This document shows, piece after piece, positions 25,733 to 33,172 of a stretch of 36,878 nucleotides of DNA. The position numbers were made by a program, and so were the translations under genes. Position 1 is the first letter of the stretch. Every line of letters starts with the position of its first letter. The notes beneath the pieces are model-generated. The model saw only the letters and a program-made list of their open reading frames with translations. It was not told where the DNA came from and did no database searches. Source of the DNA: Paracoccaceae bacterium (GTDB lineage: Bacteria; Pseudomonadota; Alphaproteobacteria; Rhodobacterales; Rhodobacteraceae); contig NZVE01000084.1 of the NCBI GenBank assembly GCA_002697345.1, positions 1-36,878 of the forward strand, read 5' to 3'.

Positions 25733-26654
25733 TTCGCAATCAAATGTTGAACGCTCTATTAGATCTGTGTCTGCTAAGTTTGTAGTTGTAGGTGCAAGTA
25801 GGTCTGCACTTTATGCAGTAAGCTGGTTAAAAAAAGCTGGGGCATCAGTTGTAGGATCTTCTTCAATTAAAGAGGCCGCAGCTTTAGAAGAGCCAACCAC
25901 AGCAATCTTAGTAGCAGGCGATGCTGTTAAAGACTGTCAGATTGAAGGTATTGATATACCGGTCATCTTTTTTTGGGATTTTGAGGTTGGACAACCGGGT
26001 ATTGGTGCCTTTGCCAGTGCCGTATCAGGGGTTTCGTCGGTAATCGGTAAGTCCGAAAGTGCTCCAGGAATATTACCAGTACACATGCCTGAACAATGGA
26101 CTGGGATTTTTGGAGCTAGTCTTGCTCTTGGGTTGTTAGTTAGTAATTCTGATAGAAAAAAAGAGAATCCAGCTCGGATTGATGTATCTGCGGCAGATAT
26201 ACTTCGAGCCTTTGCCGAACAGAATTCAGGAAATCATGCTGGCGTTCCTTACGGTTGGAGACGAAATGGCCTTACGGCAGTTGAGCATGGTGGTGTTTTT
26301 CCGCAGGGTTTTTTTCGCTGTAAAGATGGTTATGTTGCTGTTCAAGCAAGGTCACGCCAGGACTGGGCTGCAATTCTTTCCGCATTCAATAATCCAGTTT
26401 GGTCAAAAGACAAAAGTATGCAAAACCCTTTTAAACTATCTGAGGACGATAGTCATATTTTGCCACTCTTTCAGGCAGAATTGGACAAACGAAAGATGGA
26501 GGATCTATTGGAGCTTGCATTGGAAAGTGGGGCGCCAATGGCTCCGGTTTTTTCAAGTCTAGAGGCTATCTCCTCTAACGTGTTCCGTGATGGTTTTGTT
26601 CAAGCTAATGGCGAATTAAATTTACCTTTTATTATTAAAAGGTTTGAAAAATGA
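25716..26654 (+). CDS. CoA-transferase-like protein, second of a pair, catalytic Asp not conserved
   Basis: I start this at the ATG at 25716 (312 residues), preceded by AGGAAAAGAG; a TTG at 25698 is less likely. The N-terminus (SAKFVVVGASRSALYAVSWL) lacks the normal class III opening. The middle and C-terminal parts (HAGVPYGWRRNG, GVFPQGFFRCKDGYVAVQARSRQDWAAIL, LELALESGAPMAPVFS) match CaiB/BaiF proteins. By a hand alignment the catalytic aspartate position is Glu126 in PVHMPEQWTGIFG. It overlaps the first CoA-transferase gene and may be its non-catalytic or accessory subunit. The family call is good; the pairing role is inference. Confidence 0.78.
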   Translation: MTKKVNSQSNVERSIRSVSAKFVVVGASRSALYAVSWLKKAGASVVGSSSIKEAAALEEPTTAILVAGDAVKDCQIEGIDIPVIFFWDFEVGQPGIGAFASAVSGVSSVIGKSESAPGILPVHMPEQWTGIFGASLALGLLVSNSDRKKENPARIDVSAADILRAFAEQNSGNHAGVPYGWRRNGLTAVEHGGVFPQGFFRCKDGYVAVQARSRQDWAAILSAFNNPVWSKDKSMQNPFKLSEDDSHILPLFQAELDKRKMEDLLELALESGAPMAPVFSSLEAISSNVFRDGFVQANGELNLPFIIKRFEK

Positions 26655-26678
26655 ATATCAATTTATTTAGGTAGAAAA

Positions 26679-27839
26679 ATGACTTGGGGAACTATAACTG
26701 ATGAAGGAATTGCTGAGGCAGAAACACTAGTTAATGTTTTGCTTAGGCGTGATCGAATGCGTTGGATCGAAACAGCTACACGAGATGCTATTCGTCATTT
26801 TGCTTGGGGCATAGGAGACAATAATCCGTTATGGTTAGATACTCAATATGCGGCCCAATCCCCCTATGGTGGAATCGTTGCCCCACCGTGTATTCTCTAT
26901 GCTTTGGATGGAACAGTTGTTGCTCCTAAGCTTGCCGGTGTTCAGTGGCTTTACGCAGGTACAACTTTCACATGGCTTGAGCCAATTCATCTAGATGATA
27001 CATTTAAAGTTGAGGCCCGCCTAAAAAAACAAGAGCTTAAGAGCGGCCGAAGGTTCCCAAAGTGGGTTCTTCAAACTGGTGAGATTAAGTATATTAATCA
27101 ACATCAAAGGGTGGCTGGTATTGCTATTGGCCGGTGTGCGAGAACCCCTCGGGGTGATGCCCTTACTAAGGAAAAAAACAATAAAGCGTTAAAGGACGTT
27201 GAATCATATAACTACACTGCAGAAGAAATATTAGATATTGAGAGACAGGTTTTGGCAGAGCGCCGTCAAGGTAGTGAGCCTCTTTACTACGAAGATATAA
27301 AAGTTACTGATAAAGTTCAACCGGTCGTAAGGGGTCCATTAGGTGTGATTGACATAATGGCTTGGTACTCTGGTCAACAGGGTGCAACCCACTATGGTGG
27401 CGTACATGGTGATGCTATTAGATATCGTAGTCGTCATGCAGATTATCATTTGAACAAGAAGACGGGTGCTAAAGAATCTGCTGGGCGGGGCCATCTTGAA
27501 ACTTCTACTGGAAAAGACGTGGGGATGGGTGGAGCATATGACGTGGGCCCGCAGAGGATTGCATGGTGCCAGCACATGTTAACAAACTGGATTGGTGATC
27601 ATGGTTTTTTGCATACACTTGATATTAGTGTCCGAAAGCCTAATCTAGTTGGTGATACACTTTGGTGGTCTGGTGAAGTTCTGAGTAAGAATATTCGGGA
27701 AGGATATGGAGTTATAGAATTTAGTGTTCGTGCTGTAAATCAAAGAGGCACGCTTTCAGCTGATGGTACAGCTTCAGCTGTACTTCCAAGACGTAATAAT
27801 GGGCCTATTAGTTTTCCATTGCCTCATGCTCTTGTATAA
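26679..27839 (+). CDS. Double-hotdog MaoC / FAS1-like hydratase-dehydratase
   Basis: This 386-residue protein has two hotdog halves. The N-terminal half carries FAWGIGDNNPLWLDTQYAAQ followed by SPYGGIVAPPCILYAL, the hydratase-2 signature region of the FAS1-like dehydratase N-domain. The second half includes VTDKVQPVVRGPLGVIDIMAWYSG and ends with LNTSIR-like LDISVRKPNLVGDTLWWSGEV and GVIEFSVRAVNQRG. Family members hydrate enoyl-CoA or dehydrate hydroxyacyl-CoA. The usual histidine after NPL is a tryptophan here, which is common in non-catalytic N-domains; I cannot place a replacement catalytic pair with confidence. It follows the CoA-transferases by 24 bases. Confidence 0.85.
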   Translation: MTWGTITDEGIAEAETLVNVLLRRDRMRWIETATRDAIRHFAWGIGDNNPLWLDTQYAAQSPYGGIVAPPCILYALDGTVVAPKLAGVQWLYAGTTFTWLEPIHLDDTFKVEARLKKQELKSGRRFPKWVLQTGEIKYINQHQRVAGIAIGRCARTPRGDALTKEKNNKALKDVESYNYTAEEILDIERQVLAERRQGSEPLYYEDIKVTDKVQPVVRGPLGVIDIMAWYSGQQGATHYGGVHGDAIRYRSRHADYHLNKKTGAKESAGRGHLETSTGKDVGMGGAYDVGPQRIAWCQHMLTNWIGDHGFLHTLDISVRKPNLVGDTLWWSGEVLSKNIREGYGVIEFSVRAVNQRGTLSADGTASAVLPRRNNGPISFPLPHALV

Positions 27840-27848
27840 TTCCCGTGT

Positions 27849-28772
27849 TTGTTTAGGAAGTTAAGGCATGCCAATTTGACCCGTTGTTCACCGATTGATT
27901 ATAGTAACAGCCTGAGTGTCGCATCTGCAATAAATTATGATATCGGCGAGGGCCCGATTTGGCACCCAAGTTCTAATAAACTTATTTTTGTTGATTGCAA
28001 CCTTGGTTATATACATCAATTAGATCCTACCTCTGGAGTAATAACAAAATACGAAGTTGGCGAAACAATTGGGGTGGCGTTGCCATGCAAAAGTGGTGGG
28101 TTTGTAGTTACATCAAAAGGTGGATTACTTTCTTATGACGAGAAGAATCAAACTTCATTACTAGTACCGATCGAATCGAGCCTGCCCTCTAATCGTATGA
28201 ATGACGGAAAATGTGATTCACTTGGTCGATTGTGGAGTGGTACATTTTCATCAACTTTCGAACGTGGCGCTGGTAGTCTCTATCGTATAGACCCCGATCT
28301 CTCGGTAACTAAAGTGGTGAGTGAAGTTCGGGTCTCTAATGGTATTGCATGGAATCAGAGTGAAACTTTAATGTATTTCAATGATACTCTCTCCAGTGGT
28401 ATTGATGTTTTTGATTATGATATCACACATGGGACGATATCCAATCGACGAAGGTTTGTAGACATTGAGAGGAAGCAGGGATTACCAGATGGCTTAACGG
28501 TAGACATTGAAGGATGTGTCTGGGTAGCTTTGTTTTACGGTAGCGAGGTTAGACGTTATAACCCTCAGGGACATTTAGTAGGCGTAGTTAAACTACCAAC
28601 TTCACGAGTAACAAGTTGTAATTTTGGCGGTACTGATCTGACTGATCTTTATATAACAACAGCCGATTTTAAAATTAATGATGATGGTTTTCCACATGAG
28701 CCAGAGGCTGGTTATGTCTTTAAATGTAACCCTGGAGTATCTGGTTTGCCATCTTACCCGTTTGGAAGATGA
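27849..28772 (+). CDS. SMP-30/gluconolactonase/LRE family protein
   Basis: This is a six-bladed propeller lactonase-type protein. Metal-site residues of the SMP-30 family are visible: Glu in DIGEGPIWHP, Asn in PSNRMNDGKCDSLGRLWSGT, Asn in RVSNGIAWNQSETLMYFNDT, and Asp in LPDGLTVDIEGCVWVALFYG. The family hydrolyses lactones with Ca2+ or Zn2+. No ATG is available: the frame opens after a stop at 27837, and the candidates are TTG at 27849 (307 residues, no ribosome site) or TTG at 27876 (298 residues, AAGG about ten bases upstream). The latter is my preference. It follows the hydratase by a few bases, so it belongs to the CoA-transferase unit and would suit opening a lactone made by the neighbouring monooxygenase. 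Confidence 0.87.
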   Translation: MFRKLRHANLTRCSPIDYSNSLSVASAINYDIGEGPIWHPSSNKLIFVDCNLGYIHQLDPTSGVITKYEVGETIGVALPCKSGGFVVTSKGGLLSYDEKNQTSLLVPIESSLPSNRMNDGKCDSLGRLWSGTFSSTFERGAGSLYRIDPDLSVTKVVSEVRVSNGIAWNQSETLMYFNDTLSSGIDVFDYDITHGTISNRRRFVDIERKQGLPDGLTVDIEGCVWVALFYGSEVRRYNPQGHLVGVVKLPTSRVTSCNFGGTDLTDLYITTADFKINDDGFPHEPEAGYVFKCNPGVSGLPSYPFGR

Positions 28773-28843
28773 TTAGACCAGTGTTTTTCTGAAAAATATT
28801 TATTACAAAGGTACAAGCTTTTGGATGTATTTATACTTATAGA

Positions 28844-30460
28844 TTATTGTTTTTTGTGCATTATAAAACCAGGGTAACCATTTGAGACTTCGTCAGTAAG
28901 AAATTTTCTGAATCGGATTTGACCGCCAGCATATATAAGACATTTATGTCGATAATTGCGCTCTACATTTGAGTTATAACCAGTGAACCAAGATTGCTCT
29001 TTTCCAAATAGAATGCGCTCAGACATTTCTCGAACTTGATCTCCCCAAAAGATCTCAGCTTCCTTGCGAGGATTAAAGTACTGAATTTCATTATCAAAAA
29101 GATGCTCAAGCATCTTCGAACACCAATTTACGGCCTCTTCGATTCCTCTTGGAAAATTAGTTGCAACTGACCCACTTTGTGGCCCTGCTAATGTTAGCAT
29201 GTTTGGAAAGCCATTCACGGATAGTCCAAAGTGTGTCTGAGGACCGTCTGCCCACTTGTCGCGAAGAGTTTGTTCATTTTCACCAACAATATTTATCTTA
29301 TCAAAAGCACCTGTCACAGCATCAAAACCCGTAGCGTAAATTATTATATCAAAGGTGTGATGTTTATCTTTTGTTTGAACCCCTGATTCCGTAATATATT
29401 CAATTGGATTTTCGCCAATATCAATTAATTCCACATTATCTTGATTGAAGACTTCATAATAACCTGTTTCCATTGGAACACGCCGTGTGCCAAAACCATG
29501 ATCTTTTGGGATGAGTTTTTCTGCAATACTAGGATCATTGACACGTTGCCGAATTTTCTGTGCTACAAATTTTGTGAACTCTGTATTTGCTTCCGAATTC
29601 ACTAACATATCCTTGAAATTACCCAGCCAGACGCCAAATCCAGGTGAAGCGTAGAGTTTCTCCCAGAATGCCTCACGATCTTCAGGTGTCACATCGAAAG
29701 TTTTACGTGGATCAACGTCGTGATAGAACCCACTCGGTGTCTTGTCGCATAATGAAAAAATTTCTTCATAACGATTTTTTATTTCGTCCATCTCTTTTGG
29801 AGTTATCTGAGAGTTATGTAAGGGTGCACACCAGTTTGGGCGCCTTTGAAATATAGTCAGTGACCCTACCTTCTTGGCAATTGCTGAAATCAGTTGAACT
29901 CCTGTTGCGCCAGTTCCAATGACTGCAACAGTTTTGCCAGCGAAGTCTACGGGTTCGCGGGGAGCATTATATGTATGAAAAGACAGTGATTTAAAATTTT
30001 CAACGCCTTTGTACCTTGGTAAAGTTGGAGAAGAGAGAAGGCCAATAGCAGTGAGTAAAAATCTCGTAGTAAAAGTATCACCTGCGTCGGTCGTTAGTTC
30101 CCATCCAGAAAAATCAGGATTCCAAATTGCAGAAACAAGGCGACGCCCAAACATCATGTATTGCCTTAGATTAAACTTACTAACTACAAATTGTAGATAT
30201 TTTTCAGTTTCTTCTCGTGGAGAAAAATGTTCTGTCCAGTCCCACTCGTTAAGTATCTCTTTTGAAAAAGAGTAGCCGTAAGTCTCACTTTCAGAGTCAA
30301 ACCGACAGCCAGGATACCTATTCCAATACCAGGTACCTCCTACATCTGCCCCTTGCTCAAGCACAAGAAAACGCTTACCCATTTTCTGAAGTTTATATGC
30401 TTGATAAATACCACAAACCCCGGCACCTATTATTATAGCGTCATAGTCTAGATTTTTCAC
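28844..30460 (-). CDS. Flavin monooxygenase, Baeyer-Villiger-like
   Basis: The product has an FAD motif GAGVCGIYQAYKL near the N-terminus, an early aromatic stretch GGTWYWNRYPGCRFDSESETYGYSF typical of cyclohexanone-monooxygenase relatives, and the NADP motif VAVIGTGATGVQ. IIYATGFDAVTGAFDKINI and NGFPNMLTLAGPQSGSV are also BVMO-like. The Baeyer-Villiger fingerprint FxGxxxHxxxW is altered: here it reads FKSLSFHTYNA, keeping the Phe and His but not the Gly or Trp. I prefer the GTG at 30460 (538 residues); TTG at 30508 or GTG at 30469 are alternatives. It would insert oxygen beside a ketone to give an ester or lactone. It diverges from the second acyl-CoA ligase. Confidence 0.85.
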   Translation of the reverse strand: MKNLDYDAIIIGAGVCGIYQAYKLQKMGKRFLVLEQGADVGGTWYWNRYPGCRFDSESETYGYSFSKEILNEWDWTEHFSPREETEKYLQFVVSKFNLRQYMMFGRRLVSAIWNPDFSGWELTTDAGDTFTTRFLLTAIGLLSSPTLPRYKGVENFKSLSFHTYNAPREPVDFAGKTVAVIGTGATGVQLISAIAKKVGSLTIFQRRPNWCAPLHNSQITPKEMDEIKNRYEEIFSLCDKTPSGFYHDVDPRKTFDVTPEDREAFWEKLYASPGFGVWLGNFKDMLVNSEANTEFTKFVAQKIRQRVNDPSIAEKLIPKDHGFGTRRVPMETGYYEVFNQDNVELIDIGENPIEYITESGVQTKDKHHTFDIIIYATGFDAVTGAFDKINIVGENEQTLRDKWADGPQTHFGLSVNGFPNMLTLAGPQSGSVATNFPRGIEEAVNWCSKMLEHLFDNEIQYFNPRKEAEIFWGDQVREMSERILFGKEQSWFTGYNSNVERNYRHKCLIYAGGQIRFRKFLTDEVSNGYPGFIMHKKQ

Positions 30461-30565
30461 AAAAAACACCCACTTCGATTGGCATGGCCAAAGAAAAAAT
30501 TTAATCAAGCATAGAGAATTAGTTATACTAAAATTCTAAGACCTCTAGTTTAACATGCTTGTTTT

Positions 30566-30600
30566 TTGTCGCAAGGCAAAAGTTAGTTGACGTAAGACAA
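30566..30600. promoter_or_regulatory. Tandem palindromic TTGTC boxes between the monooxygenase and ligase genes
   Basis: TTGTC-GCAA-GGCAA (30566-30579) and TTGAC-GTAA-GACAA (30587-30600) start 21 bp apart. Both have complementary or nearly complementary ends, making them the clearest palindromic examples of the box. They lie 106 bp before the monooxygenase start and 140 bp before the ligase start, so one complex could control both. Confidence 0.6.
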
Positions 30601-30618
30601 AAAAACCATATTTTCTGA

Positions 30619-30647
30619 ATGACTACTTAGTTTTAATCCCCTATACT
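30619..30647 (+). promoter_or_regulatory. Possible sigma-70 promoter for the second acyl-CoA ligase
   Basis: ATGACT (30619-30624) and TATACT (30642-30647) are 17 bp apart and match the -35 and -10 consensus at four and five of six bases. The element lies between the tandem boxes and the leader hairpin of the ligase. Confidence 0.3.
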
Positions 30648-30678
30648 ATCTCAAGAGATTGAAACCAAAAAATCAATG

Positions 30679-30696
30679 TTTGGGCTCAAGCCCAAA
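30679..30696 (+). promoter_or_regulatory. Hairpin in the leader of the second acyl-CoA ligase
   Basis: TTTGGGC and GCCCAAA form a perfect 7-bp stem around TCAA. The following bases are ATATAATT, with no T run, so it is not a classic terminator. It lies about 27 bases before the ribosome site of the ligase and could be an operator or mRNA structure. Confidence 0.4.
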
Positions 30697-30739
30697 ATAT
30701 AATTAACTCGTCATTTTGATGGGGAAGGGAGAAAAAGTT

Positions 30740-32278
30740 ATGCTCAATGTTAGTGCAGCCTTGAGGCGTGCGATGGAATGCAATCAAAACAGAATAGCAA
30801 TAGTTGCTGGGGATGTTGAGCTCACATTTGAAGAAGCATGGAAGCGCGGTTGTCAATTAGCAAATGCATTCCTTGATATGGGTCTTCAGCCTGGAGAAAA
30901 AATAGCAGTTCTTGAAGATAATTGTCTTGAAGCCTCAGATTTTTTTCTCGCAACAGCAATCGGAAATTTTGTACGGGTTCCCCTATATCGCCGTAACTCT
31001 GCCTTAGCCCATTCTCATATGATCGGTCATACAGATTGTCGAGCAGTTGTAGTGTCAGAAGAGTATGCCCATGAGGTTTCAGCATTTAAGGATGAACTTG
31101 AATGTTTAAAACACGTAATCGTGCGCACGGGTAATTACGAGGAATGGCTTGCAAAACAGTCTGATATTGAACCAATTGTAGAGATAGATATTGATCAACC
31201 TCATCTAATCCGCCATTCAGGTGGAACTACTGGTCGTTCTAAGGGCATGCAGTTTTCCCACAAACAGTGGATGCGTACTTGTCGTGATTGGTCATTCTTT
31301 CTACCAAGGATGGAGGCGGGCGATTATGGTATTCATGTTGGGCCAATCTCACATGGTTCCGGGTATTTATTTATGCCAATTTGGCTTGCGGGGGGGTGCA
31401 ATATTCTAGTGAAGAAATTTGATCCTGAAATTTTTGCAAATCTTCTTGAAGTTCATGGAGGTTTTACTTTTGCAGTGCCAACGATGCTCAGTGATATGGT
31501 TGCCAGTAGTACTAAAAAAAAGGATTTCTCGAAATTACGCGGTATTATGGTTTCAGGAGCTCCTATTTCACCCGCAACCGCTCTGCAGGCGCGTGATTTT
31601 TTTGGAGACGTCTTATATCAGCTCTACGGGCAAACAGAGTCGGTTCCAGTAGCTGGTATGGGACCAAAAGAATGGTTCAGTGATGTTCCAGGGTCAGAAC
31701 CACTGTTAGCAGTAGGAAAAATAATGCCTTACTCAGCAATTGAGATTAGAGACGACAACAATAATCCTTTGCCTGCTGGAGAAATTGGAGAGATTGCGTT
31801 AAAATGCGAAGGCCAGATAACGGAGATTTTAAATGAGCCAGAGCTCACTAAGGAGCGCCTAGTGAATGGATGGGTTTTATCTGGTGATGTTGGGAAAATT
31901 GATAAGAACGGATATGTTTACCTAACAGACCGTAAGGACGACATGATAATTTCTGGTGGTTTTAATATCTGGCCTGCTGAATTAGAAAATGTGATATCAA
32001 GCTTGGAAGGGGTTAGAGAGGTTGCAGTGGTAGCTGAACCCCACCCGCGTTGGGGCGAGGTTCCAGTAGCAGTTGTTGTAACTTTGCGAGGAAAAAGCCC
32101 TTCAGAAGAGGACATAATTAGTGCCTGCAAGGTCCAGCTAGGATCATACAAACGACCAGGCCGAGTTATACTACAGGAAGATCCGTTACCTAGAACACCA
32201 GTCGGAAAGATTCAGAGAAAAGCTGTGCGAGAGCTTTTCTGGGATCAAGACACAAATATACATATCAGTGGCGCTTAA
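30740..32278 (+). CDS. AMP-dependent acyl-CoA ligase, second copy
   Basis: This ANL-superfamily acyl-CoA ligase starts at the ATG at 30740 (512 residues), because AAGGGAG lies just upstream; ATG at 30719 would place that ribosome site inside the gene. Motifs are the P-loop IRHSGGTTGRSKGM near residue 165 (Gly and Ser replace the usual Ser and Pro), LYGQTES near residue 300, LSGDVGKI near residue 385, DRKDDMIISGGFNIWPAELE near residue 400, and the catalytic lysine in PRTPVGKIQRKAV. It is only distantly like the ligase at 20118, so the two probably activate different intermediates. It diverges from the monooxygenase gene. Confidence 0.92.
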   Translation: MLNVSAALRRAMECNQNRIAIVAGDVELTFEEAWKRGCQLANAFLDMGLQPGEKIAVLEDNCLEASDFFLATAIGNFVRVPLYRRNSALAHSHMIGHTDCRAVVVSEEYAHEVSAFKDELECLKHVIVRTGNYEEWLAKQSDIEPIVEIDIDQPHLIRHSGGTTGRSKGMQFSHKQWMRTCRDWSFFLPRMEAGDYGIHVGPISHGSGYLFMPIWLAGGCNILVKKFDPEIFANLLEVHGGFTFAVPTMLSDMVASSTKKKDFSKLRGIMVSGAPISPATALQARDFFGDVLYQLYGQTESVPVAGMGPKEWFSDVPGSEPLLAVGKIMPYSAIEIRDDNNNPLPAGEIGEIALKCEGQITEILNEPELTKERLVNGWVLSGDVGKIDKNGYVYLTDRKDDMIISGGFNIWPAELENVISSLEGVREVAVVAEPHPRWGEVPVAVVVTLRGKSPSEEDIISACKVQLGSYKRPGRVILQEDPLPRTPVGKIQRKAVRELFWDQDTNIHISGA

Positions 32279-32325
32279 GTATCTATGGACCCCCTAAGCA
32301 AGTTAATTTAGGTTTAAATATTAAT

Positions 32326-33018
32326 CTAAGGAATTAATCTAGGGAAAACTCTTGTTCCATTATAGCATTCCTGACCTGTTCGACGTACCAGGTCCCAGGT
32401 ATGCTTATAATATCCTGTGCCATTTACCATAGTAGCGATTTCGGAAATTTGATCCTCTGGCATTGTTGGAGTATCAGCTGGCAAAGTAAGGTCTTGACGC
32501 GCGCCATAGTCAAATGTCGTGTGGTAGGCTACAGCTTCAGCTATACTATTTCCAATTGTTATTACTCCATGCCAAGGTATTATAATTGCAATATCGTCTT
32601 TTCCAAGTGCAGGACCTATTGAAGCAAAGTCATCATTGGGACTTATACAGGTTTTTCCATAAAAAGGTGTGGTTACATTTGCAAAAATCCTTAGGGGTCT
32701 GGCCAGAGCAGCTTGGCTTGTAGCCCAAAAACCATGGGAATGAACAATTGCATGCACGTCGGGGCGTTGGCGGTATATCCCGTGATGAAATTCTATACCG
32801 ATTGAAACTGGTTTGTTAGTACCAACTGGATTACCCTCAAAGTCGACAGCAAAAATATCAGCTTCATGCATTTCCTCGAAAGTTTTATCGAAAGCGTGCG
32901 ATACCATAAGTTCTTCGCCAGGAACTCTAATTGAAATCTGACCACCAATACCAGTCCCCATTCCATAGGCTGCTAGGCCTCTGCAAGCATCTAGAACGTC
33001 CTTAAAGATCGTATCCAT
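32326..33018 (-). CDS. Class II aldolase/adducin family protein
   Basis: This 230-residue protein has the zinc-binding pattern of class II (fuculose-phosphate type) aldolases. HAIVHSHGFWATSQAAL gives two histidines near residues 93-95, and IIPWHGVITIGNSIAEAVAYH gives the third near residue 150. A glutamate in GIEFHHGIYRQRPDVH precedes them. Family members cleave sugar-phosphates or act on related hydroxy-acids; without a phosphate-binding signature I cannot choose. It reads toward the ligase gene and has a boxed promoter upstream, so it looks like a member of the same regulon. Confidence 0.88.
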   Translation of the reverse strand: MDTIFKDVLDACRGLAAYGMGTGIGGQISIRVPGEELMVSHAFDKTFEEMHEADIFAVDFEGNPVGTNKPVSIGIEFHHGIYRQRPDVHAIVHSHGFWATSQAALARPLRIFANVTTPFYGKTCISPNDDFASIGPALGKDDIAIIIPWHGVITIGNSIAEAVAYHTTFDYGARQDLTLPADTPTMPEDQISEIATMVNGTGYYKHTWDLVRRTGQECYNGTRVFPRLIP

Positions 33019-33067
33019 GTTAATCTCCTAGTTAGTTGACAATAAAAAATATCACGGAATTAATATT

Positions 33068-33101
33068 TTGTCTAATGGCAATTTTTATTGCCTATAAGAA
33101 A
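33068..33101 (-). promoter_or_regulatory. Tandem TTGTC boxes upstream of the class II aldolase
   Basis: TTGTC-TAAT-GGCAA (33068-33081) and TTGCC-TATA-AGAAA (33088-33101) start 20 bp apart, beginning 50 bp before the aldolase ATG. The first box shares TTGTC-N4-GGCAA with the box at 30566. An overlapping perfect inverted repeat, GGCAAT-TTTT-ATTGCC, spans 33077-33092. Confidence 0.5.
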
Positions 33102-33172
33102 TCTGTAACTCTTTTCTTAATTGGTATCAGTAATAAGATTGATAATTTTAGGGATATAAAAAATTACATTTT

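Noticed and set aside
24575-26654. The CoA-transferase pair as a split DddD-type DMSP lyase
   Set aside because: DddD also has two CaiB-like halves and the window has dddP, but the second protein lacks the catalytic aspartate and normal N-terminus, and no DddD-specific sequence was recognised. The shared class III fold is not enough.
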